A DNA stretch of 15,098 nt from Actinomycetota bacterium (GTDB taxonomy: Bacteria; Actinomycetota; Thermoleophilia; Gaiellales; Gaiellaceae), in the NCBI GenBank assembly GCA_019236545.1, contig JAFAIV010000104.1, forward strand, positions 1-15,098, given 5' to 3'. Positions 6,440-13,578 of this stretch are shown piece after piece. Position 1 is the stretch's first letter, and each line of letters begins with the position of its first letter. A program made the position numbers and the translations under genes. Under the pieces are notes generated by a model. It was not told where the DNA came from, ran no database searches, and saw only the letters and a list, made by a program, of their open reading frames with translations.

Positions 6440-7207
6440 TTACTTCACGTCGCCCGTCGGGATGTTGTACTTCGTGGCGAGCGCGGTGAGCGTCCCGTTC
6501 GCCTTGAGCTTCGCGAGCGCCGCCTGGATCTTCGCGCCGATCGCGTCGCCCTTCCGGTAGTAGATCCCGAACTTGTCGGCCTGCGGGAACAGGTAGCCGA
6601 TCGCGACCTTCCCGGGGTGCTTGCTCATCGCGTACGCCGCCGAGGTGTCCTGGCTGAGGACGGCGTCGGCGCGACCGATCAGGATCTGTCCGATCGCGTC
6701 GCTGTCGCCCGGGTAGCTGTTGAGCGTGAAGCCGAGCTTGCCCTGGAGGCTCTTCAGGTACTGCTCGTACTTCGTGCCCGCCTGGACGGCGACGCTCTTG
6801 CCCTTCAGGTCGTTCGGGCTCTTGATGCCCTTCGGGTTCCCGCCCGCGACGATCAGCGCGCGGTGCGAGTGCATGTACGCGATCGCCGGGAACTGCGCCG
6901 TGCGGTCGGGCGTGACGAAGATGCCGCTGATGACGACGTCGCAGCGCGACGCGCCGAGGGCGGGCAGCAGCCCGGAGAACGACGAGAACACGTACTTCGC
7001 GGTGCCGCCCATCTGCTTCGCCAGGGCGTTCGCCATGTCGATGTCGAAGCCGGTCGGGCTGCCGCCCGTGGTGGCGTTCTCCATCGGCGGGAACGTCGGG
7101 TTGTCGCAGTAGCTGAACGCGGTGGCATGACGGCTCGCCCCGGCGGTCGCCGCGAGCAGAGCCACGGCCACCACCGGCAGCGCGAGCGAGATCACGAGCT
7201 TGCGCAT
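6440..7207 (-). CDS. Amino acid ABC transporter substrate-binding protein (family 3)
   Basis: The 255-residue secreted receptor captures a polar amino acid for the transporter. An N-terminal signal segment (MRKLVIS, hydrophobic core to about residue 22, then AGAS/HATA) is followed by the family-3 fold: PTGFDIDMANALAKQM (51-66), DVVISGIFVTPDRTAQF (90-106, with the arginine that usually binds the ligand carboxylate) and the second-lobe ADAVLSQDTSA (180-190). No lipobox cysteine follows the signal core; C34 is preceded by FSY, so this is not a standard lipoprotein. The ATG at 7207 is preceded by a purine-rich Shine-Dalgarno (GGAGGGAGGAAGA). The TAA is in the same frame as the permease. The ligand is not determined by the sequence; glutamate or glutamine is suggested by the dehydrogenase downstream. 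Confidence 0.92.
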   Translation of the reverse strand: MRKLVISLALPVVAVALLAATAGASRHATAFSYCDNPTFPPMENATTGGSPTGFDIDMANALAKQMGGTAKYVFSSFSGLLPALGASRCDVVISGIFVTPDRTAQFPAIAYMHSHRALIVAGGNPKGIKSPNDLKGKSVAVQAGTKYEQYLKSLQGKLGFTLNSYPGDSDAIGQILIGRADAVLSQDTSAAYAMSKHPGKVAIGYLFPQADKFGIYYRKGDAIGAKIQAALAKLKANGTLTALATKYNIPTGDVK

Positions 7208-7242
7208 TGGTCTTCCTCCCTCCTCGAACCGAAGGGTGGAGC

Positions 7243-8808
7243 CTATTCCCTCGGCGCGTTGACGGCCAAGCCGTCTGCCGCCGCGCCCGGGACCTCGCGC
7301 GGCAGCGTGTCGCGCTCGCGCAGCGGCACCTCGCGCAGTGTCAGCGAGGCGAGGAAGGCGAGCGCGCCGAACGGGACGGCCCAGAGGAAGACCGTGTGCA
7401 GCGAGTTGCCGAACGCCTGGACGAGGCCGGTGTGGACGGCCGGCGGTAGCGCGCGGAGCTTCGCGGGCGGCGAGTGGAGCAGCGTCGCGGCCTGCTGCGC
7501 GTGCAGGCCGGCGCGCCGCGGCAGCTCGCGCGGGAGCCAGTACCCGAGCCGGTTGGCGAAGATCGCGCCGAAGATCGCGACGCCGAACGAGCCGCCGATC
7601 GAGCGGAAGAACGTCGTCGAGGAGGTCGCGGCGCCCATGTCCTTCGGGTCGACCGCGTTCTGCACGGCGAGCACGAGCACCGGCATGACGAGCCCCATCC
7701 CGAACCCGAGCACCCCCATCGAGACCGCGAGCTTCCAGTACGGCGTGCTCACCTGGAGCCGCGAGAGCAGCGCCATCCCGACGGTCATGACGGCGCAGCC
7801 CACGATCGGGAACATGCGGTAGCGGCCGATCGCGGAGATCGCGCGCCCGCTCCCGATCGACGCGACCAGCAGCCCGCCCATCAGCGGCAGGAGCCGCAGC
7901 CCGGAGCTCGTCGGCGTGACGCCGTGGACGACCTGCAGGAAGAGCGGCAGGTAGACGATCGCGCCGAACATCGCGCACGCGACGAGGAAGCCCATCGCGG
8001 CCGAGCTGTCGAAGATCCGGTTGCGGAACAGGTGCGGCGGGATGATCGGCTCGGCCGCGCGCAGCTCCTGGAAGGCGAAGAGGACGAGCGCGACGACGCC
8101 GACCGCGAAGATCGCGACGATCGTCCCGGAACCCCACGGATACGTCGTCCCGCCCCAGGTGAGCGCGAGCGTCAGCAGCCCCGCGCCGACTGCGAGCAGG
8201 AAGGCGCCTTCGAGGTCGAGCCGGTGCGCGCGCCGTCCCTGGAGCTGCGGGAGCACCGCGGCGACGACGACGAGCGCCACCGCGCCGACGGGCAGGTTCA
8301 CGTAGAAGACCCAGCGCCAGGAGAGGTTGTCGACGAGGAAGCCGCCGATCAACGGCCCGACGACCGACGAGATCGCGAAGACGCCGCCCATGTAGCCCTG
8401 GTAGCGGCCGCGTTCCCGCGGCGGGACGACGTCGCCGATGATCGCGAACGCGCCCGTCATCAGGCCGCCCGCGCCGAGGCCCTGCAGCGCGCGGAAGCCG
8501 ATCAGCTCGGTCATGTCCTGCGCGATGCCGCAGAGGACGGAGCCGATCAGGAAGATGACGATCGCGACCTGGAAGAGCTTCTTGCGGCCGTAGAGGTCGC
8601 CGAGCTTCCCGTAGAGCGGCGTCGAGATCGTCTGCGCGAGGATGTACGCGGTGACGACCCAGGAGAGCCGGTTGAGGCCGCCGAGGTCGCCGACGATGGT
8701 CGGGAGCGCAGTCGAGACGATCGTCTGGTCGAGCGCCGCGAGCAGCATCCCGAGCATCAAGCCCGTGTAGACGAGCAGGATCTCGCGGCGGCCGAGCTGC
8801 GCGTTCAC
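7243..8808 (-). CDS. DHA2-family MFS multidrug-type efflux transporter
   Basis: The 521-residue protein has the 14-helix layout of the EmrB/QacA (DHA2) drug:H+ antiporters. Motif D1 LDQTIVSTALP is at 26-36, motif A GKLGDLYGRKK at 67-77, motif B RALQGLGAG at 106-114 and the antiporter motif C GVFAISSVVGPLIGG at 142-156. These support proton-driven export of amphipathic compounds, with the actual substrate unknown. A periplasm-facing loop near residues 425-465 is rich in R, A, H and Q. The start is GTG at 8808, with GAGAAG abutting it, so the ribosome binding site is poorly spaced. The stop is 35 bases before the binding-protein ATG. No promoter is visible in that gap, so the pump may head the same transcript as the amino-acid uptake genes. 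A functional link between them is not evident. Confidence 0.93.
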   Translation of the reverse strand: MNAQLGRREILLVYTGLMLGMLLAALDQTIVSTALPTIVGDLGGLNRLSWVVTAYILAQTISTPLYGKLGDLYGRKKLFQVAIVIFLIGSVLCGIAQDMTELIGFRALQGLGAGGLMTGAFAIIGDVVPPRERGRYQGYMGGVFAISSVVGPLIGGFLVDNLSWRWVFYVNLPVGAVALVVVAAVLPQLQGRRAHRLDLEGAFLLAVGAGLLTLALTWGGTTYPWGSGTIVAIFAVGVVALVLFAFQELRAAEPIIPPHLFRNRIFDSSAAMGFLVACAMFGAIVYLPLFLQVVHGVTPTSSGLRLLPLMGGLLVASIGSGRAISAIGRYRMFPIVGCAVMTVGMALLSRLQVSTPYWKLAVSMGVLGFGMGLVMPVLVLAVQNAVDPKDMGAATSSTTFFRSIGGSFGVAIFGAIFANRLGYWLPRELPRRAGLHAQQAATLLHSPPAKLRALPPAVHTGLVQAFGNSLHTVFLWAVPFGALAFLASLTLREVPLRERDTLPREVPGAAADGLAVNAPRE

Positions 8809-8844
8809 CTTCTCAGTCTGCCTGCAGCATCGGTGTACGAATCA

Positions 8845-8892
8845 GGGCCGCCGGCGCTCCGTCACGCCGGCGGCCCCGTGGGGCTGCGCCCC
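8845..8892 (-). terminator. Tandem hairpins after the chemotaxis receptor gene
   Basis: On the minus strand the last base of the receptor stop codon is followed by a small hairpin, GGGGC-GCA-GCCCC (8880-8892). Then comes a perfect 12-bp stem (8845-8856 against 8865-8876, 8-base loop). No U tract follows (CTGATTCG), so this is either a U-less actinobacterial-type terminator or a 3' stabilising structure. It separates the receptor from the MFS gene on the same strand. Confidence 0.6.
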
Positions 8893-10634
8893 TAGGCGGC
8901 GAGCGTGAAGCGCTTGACCAGCTGCTCCAGCTCGGTCGCGGTCCCGGCGAGCTCCTGGGCGGACGCCGCGATCTCCTGGGCCGACGCCGACGTCTGCTCG
9001 GTCGAGGCGGAGACCTCCTCGGCGCTGGCCGAGGACTGCTCCGAGACGGAGGCGACCTCCGTCATGCCGTCCTGCATCGTGGCCGCGGCGGCCGCGATCT
9101 GCTGGGCGGCGGCGGCGATCTGCTCGACGCGCGTGCTGACGCCGTCGACGCTCTGGCCGATCTCCTCGAAGGCGCTCTTCGCCTCCTCGACGACCGACAC
9201 GCCCTCCTCGCTCCGGCGGGCGCCGTCCTCGACGACCGCGGCGGTCGCCTCGGTCTCGCTCTGGATCTGCGCGACGAGCTCGGCGATCGAGCCCGCGGCG
9301 TGCTGGGACTCCTCGGCGAGCTTGCGGACCTCCTCGGCGACGACCGCGAAGCCGCGGCCCTGCTCTCCGGCCCGGGCGGCCTCGATCGCGGCGTTGAGCG
9401 CAAGGAGGTTCGTCTGGCCGGCGATGCCGGTGATCGTCTCGACGATGCCGCCGATCTCCTCGGACTTCGCGGCGAGGCCCTGCATCGCTGCGTTCACGGC
9501 CTCGGAGGCCTGCTTCACCGCGTGCATCGCCTCGGCCGCGCGCTGGGCCGTGGCGACGCCGCGCTCGGCGACGGTGCGCGCCTCGATCGCGGCGGCGGCG
9601 GTCTCCTGGGCGCTCGAGGCGGACTCGCTCACCGACTGTCCGACCTCCTCGGCCGAGCGGCGTGCCACCTCGACGATCTGAACCTGGCGCTCGGCGCCGG
9701 CGGCGACCTCGCCGATCGCGGTCGCGATCTCGCCGACCGCGCGGCCGGCCTCGTCGGAGGTGGACGCCATCTGCGTCGACGCGCTCGCGATCGCGGCCGC
9801 GACGGTCTGGGTCTGCCCGACGAGCTCGCGGAGGCTCTCCACCATCACGGCGAACGCCCGGGTCACGGCGCCGATCTCGTCCTCCGAATCGTCCTCGACC
9901 TCGACGGTGAGGTCGCCGGCGGCGACGCGCTCGGCACCGTCGCGGACGCGCTGGACGCGCCGCACGAGCGAGCGGGAGAAGAGGAAGCCGATGGCGCCGG
10001 CGAGCAGGACGCCCACGACGATCATCACGACCATCAGCGTCATCACGAGCGACTGCGTCGTCGCCACATTGGACGCGGCGGCCGACTTCAGCGCCTCCTC
10101 GTGCTGCACCAGGGTGGCGACTCCCGCGGAGATGCCCTGGTAGTTGCGGACCTCGGCACCGAGGACGAGGTCGTTCGCCGCGAGGTCGGACGCCTTCTTG
10201 CCGCTCTTGTAGCCCTGCCAGACCTGCTTGTCGACGGTCGCGAAGGCGTTGGCGTGCTGCTGGATCGCCGCGACCGCCTGCTGCTCGACCGCGTCGTTCA
10301 CGAACGGCTGCACCTTCTGGATCAGTGCACCGAGCGCGGCCTGCGAGCGGAGGAACGCGACACGGCTCGGCGCCGAGTCCGCGCGCGCGCCCTTGAGGCC
10401 GCGGGCGATGTCGAACGCGTACGCCGTCTGCCAGCCGTTCATGTCGGCCGACTGGAACTTCAGCTCCTCGGCCAGGGTCGCGCTCGTCGCGGCGGCGGCG
10501 AGCTTCTGGGCGGCGCCGCCCTGGCTCGAGCTCCCCCAGATCGCGACGAGCCCGACGACGGCGAGCAGCGCGGTGACGGCGCCGAAGCCGGCGAGCAGCT
10601 TGGCGCGAAGGGACAGCTTCCTGGTGACGTGCAT
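8892..10634 (-). CDS. Methyl-accepting chemotaxis protein
   Basis: The 580-residue receptor has a short cytoplasmic N terminus, TM1 (about 11-33), an extracellular helical sensor (about 34-194), TM2 (195-219), a HAMP domain (220-272, RRVQRVRDGAERVAAGDLTVEV) and a long signalling coil. The conserved hairpin tip that binds CheA and CheW spans about 390-440 (EIGGIVETITGIAGQTNLLA, then NAAIEAARAGEQGRGFAVVA). The sensor is of four-helix-bundle type, with DMNGWQTAYAFD at 64-75 near the membrane-distal turn. No C-terminal CheR-tethering pentapeptide is present. ATG at 10634 has a clear Shine-Dalgarno (GAGGAGGAA) seven bases upstream. It lies 84 bases after the TetR gene on the same strand; a GCCGAT in that gap resembles part of a sigma-28 -10 box but lacks a matching -35. 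No che or flagellar genes are in the window, so the ligand and motor are unknown. Confidence 0.95.
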   Translation of the reverse strand: MHVTRKLSLRAKLLAGFGAVTALLAVVGLVAIWGSSSQGGAAQKLAAAATSATLAEELKFQSADMNGWQTAYAFDIARGLKGARADSAPSRVAFLRSQAALGALIQKVQPFVNDAVEQQAVAAIQQHANAFATVDKQVWQGYKSGKKASDLAANDLVLGAEVRNYQGISAGVATLVQHEEALKSAAASNVATTQSLVMTLMVVMIVVGVLLAGAIGFLFSRSLVRRVQRVRDGAERVAAGDLTVEVEDDSEDEIGAVTRAFAVMVESLRELVGQTQTVAAAIASASTQMASTSDEAGRAVGEIATAIGEVAAGAERQVQIVEVARRSAEEVGQSVSESASSAQETAAAAIEARTVAERGVATAQRAAEAMHAVKQASEAVNAAMQGLAAKSEEIGGIVETITGIAGQTNLLALNAAIEAARAGEQGRGFAVVAEEVRKLAEESQHAAGSIAELVAQIQSETEATAAVVEDGARRSEEGVSVVEEAKSAFEEIGQSVDGVSTRVEQIAAAAQQIAAAAATMQDGMTEVASVSEQSSASAEEVSASTEQTSASAQEIAASAQELAGTATELEQLVKRFTLAA

Positions 10635-10718
10635 GCTCGGGTTCCTCCTCGGACGAGAGTCTTGGGCTCGCCCCGATGGATCGGCGTGGCGGCCAGAGCG
10701 TCGAGAGGAGACTTCTCT

Positions 10719-11351
10719 CTAAGCAGGCTCGAAGCGGAAGGTCCCGGGCCCGAGCCCGAGCATCCACTCGATGCCGCCGATCTGGCCGCGCATGAAGCGA
10801 ACGGCCACGTCCTCCGGCGCGCCCTCGATCTCGCCGCGGAGCCAGTCGTGCAGCACCGCCACGCCCGCTCCCGTGAACGCCGCCGTGATCTCGTGCATGG
10901 GCAGTGGCGGCGTCCCGCCGAGGCTCTCGGCGAGCGGCTCGAAGACACTCGCGGCGAGGCCGCGTAGCACCGTGACGAGCGCCGTGCGCGGGCGGCCGGA
11001 GCCCTCGGCGCCGGTCAGAAGGCGGTAGAGCGCCGTGTGCTCGTCGGCGTGCCGGAAGATCTCGGCGACGCCGGCGCCCCGGTAGACGGGCTCGTTCCGC
11101 GGCGACGCGGCGAGGACGCGCTCGGAGAGCTCGCCGAGGAGCTGCTGGGTCGCGTCCTCGAGGAGCGCAGCCTTGTCCGGGAAGTGCGCATAGAAGGTCG
11201 GCCGCGCGATGTCGGCGGCCTCTGTGAGGTCCTCGACCGTGATCTCGGGCCATGGCTTCTGCTCGATCAGGTCGAGCAGCGCCTGCTGCAACGCTCTTCG
11301 GGTTCGTGCCTGGCGGCGATCCATCGTCTTCACGTTTTCGGACATCGGCAC
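10719..11351 (-). CDS. TetR/AcrR-family transcriptional regulator
   Basis: The 210-residue protein has an N-terminal TetR DNA-binding domain: RRQARTRRALQQALLDLIEQ (12-31), then the helix-turn-helix ITVEDLTEAADIARPTFYAHFPDK (37-60). An all-helical ligand and dimer domain follows. TetR proteins usually repress their own gene and a divergent neighbour until a small ligand binds. Here the divergent neighbour is the EAL-domain protein, and a near-palindrome lies between them at 11374-11394. Three starts are possible: GTG 11351 (listed), ATG 11345 and ATG 11324. None has a strong Shine-Dalgarno. A TAGGAT -10-like box sits just upstream of the GTG, so a leaderless or very short-leader message is possible. 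The ligand is unknown. The C-terminal domain resembles those of TetR proteins annotated as TetR_C but shows no diagnostic motif. Confidence 0.9.
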   Translation of the reverse strand: MPMSENVKTMDRRQARTRRALQQALLDLIEQKPWPEITVEDLTEAADIARPTFYAHFPDKAALLEDATQQLLGELSERVLAASPRNEPVYRGAGVAEIFRHADEHTALYRLLTGAEGSGRPRTALVTVLRGLAASVFEPLAESLGGTPPLPMHEITAAFTGAGVAVLHDWLRGEIEGAPEDVAVRFMRGQIGGIEWMLGLGPGTFRFEPA

Positions 11352-11364
11352 CAGAATCCTACAC

Positions 11365-11396
11365 TTGACTCGATATCTGACGATATGTTAGATAAT
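11365..11396 (+). promoter_or_regulatory. Candidate promoter of the GGDEF-EAL gene
   Basis: TTGACT (11365-11370) matches the -35 consensus in five of six positions. GATAAT (11391-11396) matches the -10 consensus in five of six, but the spacing is 20 bases, longer than ideal; TAGATA two bases earlier gives 18. Transcription would begin near 11403 with a leader of about 28 bases before the GTG at 11431. The long spacer is almost entirely occupied by the near-palindrome. Confidence 0.5.
11374..11394. promoter_or_regulatory. Candidate TetR operator
   Basis: This is a 21-base interrupted near-palindrome: TATCTGAC, centre GATAT, GTTAGATA. The arms pair at seven of eight positions. It is AT-rich in a 70% GC region, has the size of a typical TetR operator, and lies between the divergent TetR and GGDEF-EAL genes on top of the -35/-10 spacer. 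Binding by the adjacent TetR protein would repress the plus-strand gene and probably its own. Confidence 0.6.
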
Positions 11397-11420
11397 AATC
11401 GTCGTGTCGTATTGAGTGGT

Positions 11421-11425
11421 GGAGG
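11421..11425 (+). promoter_or_regulatory. Ribosome binding site that sets the GGDEF-EAL start
   Basis: GGAGG lies five bases upstream of GTG at 11431. The alternative in-frame GTG at 11416 precedes it and has no such site, so 11431 is the preferred start. Confidence 0.7.
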
Positions 11426-11430
11426 CTGCG

Positions 11431-13578
11431 GTGACGGTTCAACTGATCAAGCTGCTGACAGAGCTGCAATTCCCGCTCGCGGGATTCGCCGCTCTGGCCG
11501 CGGTCGAGCAGGCGCTCGTCTGGCGGCGCGGCGGCTGGCGCGAGTCCAGCCCCGCATTCGTGCTCGTCTCCCTCGGCACCGCCGTCGCGTTCTTCGCGAA
11601 CGCGGTGGCGCTGCAGGGGCACATCTCGGAGGCGCGGATCGACGACTGGTTCTTCGTCCGCACCGTCGGGCTCGGGATCGTGGTGGTCGCGGCGTTCCCG
11701 CTTGCGGCGATCGTCATGGGCACGCGGGCGCCGCGGAGCCTGATGGTCGCGGTGTCGGGCGTCGTCGCGGCGCGGATCGTGCTCTGGCCGACGACGAGCC
11801 TCGTGTACGCGCACCGGGTCGTCGGCGGCACGCCTGTATACGGGCCGCTGCTGACGCCGACCGGGGCGCTGCTGATCGTCGGCCTCTTCGCCTATCTCTG
11901 CATCGCGGCTCGCTGGACGTCCTCCGGTGGCGAGCGCGCGCTGCTGAGCGGCGGCATCGCCGGCTCCCTCCTCTTCGCGCTCGTCTCGCTCACGCTGCCC
12001 GGGGGCCTGGCGGCCGAGCTGCTGACCGGCTACGTCCCGTTTCCCGCACTCTCTGCTGTCGCGGCCGTCGTCCGCCTGCGCGAGATCGACGCCTTCGGCC
12101 GCGCGCGGCGGCTCGCCGAGCGCCAGCACACCCTCGCCGAGCTCGGCCGCATGGCACTGACGGCCGGCGTCGCCGCCGTCCACGAGGAGGCGCGTCGCAT
12201 CCGGCACAGCACCCGCGGGGCGGAGGGCGAGTTCGCGGCGGCGGTCGACGCACTCGTCGCGGCGGCAGCGGCGCAGACGCAGGCGCAGGAGGACCTCCAT
12301 CGCCGCGCGAGGACCGACGACCTGACCGGCCTCCCGAATCGCACCGCCCTGCGCGACCTGCTGGACGAGGAGCTCGCCCGCGCGGCGGAAGAAGGCCGGC
12401 GCGTGGCGGTCGGCTTCATCGGCATCGACCGCTTCCGCACGATCAACGAGGTCTACGGCCATGGCGGCGGGGACGTCGTCCTCCGCGCGATCGGCGAGCG
12501 GCTCCGCGAGATCTCCGAGCCCGGCGACGTCGTCGGCCGCTTCTCCGGCGTCGAGTTCGTCGTCATCCGCCCGGACGTCGCCTTCGACGCGGCCGGGTTC
12601 GAGCGGCAGCTCGTCCGCGCCTTCCAGCCCGAGCTCGTCGCGATGGGTGTCGAGCTCCGCCTGACCTGCAGCGTCGGCACGGCGATCGCCAAGCCGGGCG
12701 AGGCCCGCTCGGCCGAGGACGTGCTCCGCGACGCGCACACGGCGATGTACGACGCGAAAGTGCAGGGCGGGGCCGCAATCGGCCGCCTCCGCGACGGGCT
12801 CCGCAGCGCCGTCCGCTACCGCGCCGACCTCGAGCGCCGGCTCGCGGGAGCGCTCGACCGCGGCGAGATCGAGGTGCACTACCAGCCGGTCTACCGGCTC
12901 GGCGAGTACCGGATCGCCGGCTTCGAGGCGCTCGCCCGCTGGCGCACGGACGGCGAGGTCATCCCCTGCGAGGCGTGGATCCCGGTCGCCGAGTCGACCG
13001 GCCTCATCCACGACATCGGCGACTTCGTCCTCCGCGCGGCGACGGCGCAGCTGGCGCAGTGGCTGCCGCTCCGGCCCGAGCTCTGGATGAGCGTCAACGT
13101 GTCGCCGCGCCAGCTCTCGTCGCGCCGGTTCGCGCGCTCGGTGCGCGCCGCGCTCGCGCACGGGTTCGACCCGAAGCTGCTGGCGCTCGAGGTGACCGAG
13201 TCGCTCGCGGTCGGCGAGGAGAGCGCCGCGCTGCTCGACGACCTCCGGCGCACGGGCGTCCAGATCGTGATCGACGACTTCGGGAGCGGCTACAGCTCGC
13301 TCGCGGCGCTCTCGCGGCTCAACGGCGACGCGCTGAAGATCGACCGCGGCATCCTCGCCGGGACGAACACGGTCGAGGGCCGCGCCGTCCTCGCCGCCGT
13401 CCTCGCGCTCGCCCGCTCGCTCGACCTCCCCACCGTCGCCGAGGGCGTCGAGACGGTCGAGCAGGAGCAGGTGCTCACGACGCTCGGCTGCGGGCTCGTC
13501 CAGGGGTTCCTCTACCAGCCGCCGCTGCCCGCCGATCGGGCCGGCCAGCTGATCGGCGCCCTGGCGGAGGTGGCGTGA
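11431..13578 (+). CDS. 7TM membrane protein with degenerate GGDEF and intact EAL domain (c-di-GMP phosphodiesterase)
   Basis: The product is 715 residues from GTG 11431. About seven hydrophobic helices occupy residues 14-216. A helical linker (about 217-290) leads to a GGDEF domain starting at RTDDLTGLPNR and an EAL domain ending near 705. The GGDEF signature reads SGVEF (372-376): the first acidic position, a metal ligand, is valine, and the RxxD inhibitory site reads EPGD, so cyclase activity is unlikely, although GIDRFRTINEVYGHGGGD, which binds nucleotide, is kept. The EAL domain keeps every catalytic residue I can check: E499 in FEALARW, N556 in MSVNVSP, E587 in LEVTES, D615 and D616 in IDDFGSG, K636 in LKIDR, E672 in AEGVET and Q691 in VQGFLY. 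It should therefore hydrolyse c-di-GMP to pGpG, perhaps with GTP sensed by the GGDEF remnant and an unknown signal by the membrane part. The stop overlaps the next start (TGATG). Confidence 0.93.
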   Translation: MTVQLIKLLTELQFPLAGFAALAAVEQALVWRRGGWRESSPAFVLVSLGTAVAFFANAVALQGHISEARIDDWFFVRTVGLGIVVVAAFPLAAIVMGTRAPRSLMVAVSGVVAARIVLWPTTSLVYAHRVVGGTPVYGPLLTPTGALLIVGLFAYLCIAARWTSSGGERALLSGGIAGSLLFALVSLTLPGGLAAELLTGYVPFPALSAVAAVVRLREIDAFGRARRLAERQHTLAELGRMALTAGVAAVHEEARRIRHSTRGAEGEFAAAVDALVAAAAAQTQAQEDLHRRARTDDLTGLPNRTALRDLLDEELARAAEEGRRVAVGFIGIDRFRTINEVYGHGGGDVVLRAIGERLREISEPGDVVGRFSGVEFVVIRPDVAFDAAGFERQLVRAFQPELVAMGVELRLTCSVGTAIAKPGEARSAEDVLRDAHTAMYDAKVQGGAAIGRLRDGLRSAVRYRADLERRLAGALDRGEIEVHYQPVYRLGEYRIAGFEALARWRTDGEVIPCEAWIPVAESTGLIHDIGDFVLRAATAQLAQWLPLRPELWMSVNVSPRQLSSRRFARSVRAALAHGFDPKLLALEVTESLAVGEESAALLDDLRRTGVQIVIDDFGSGYSSLAALSRLNGDALKIDRGILAGTNTVEGRAVLAAVLALARSLDLPTVAEGVETVEQEQVLTTLGCGLVQGFLYQPPLPADRAGQLIGALAEVA

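Noticed and set aside
5723..7822. Very long plus-strand open frame opposite the transporter genes
   Set aside because: It is rich in R, E, D and A with no domain, and lies antisense to well-supported genes; long antisense frames are expected at this GC content.
10635..10718. Sigma-28 (flagellar) promoter for the chemoreceptor
   Set aside because: GCCGAT matches part of the -10 element but the -35 TAAA is absent at the right distance, so it is mentioned only in the receptor entry.
8842..11253. Long minus-strand frame of about 800 codons over the receptor and TetR genes
   Set aside because: Arg/Gly/Ala-rich frame shadow of two clear genes on the same strand.
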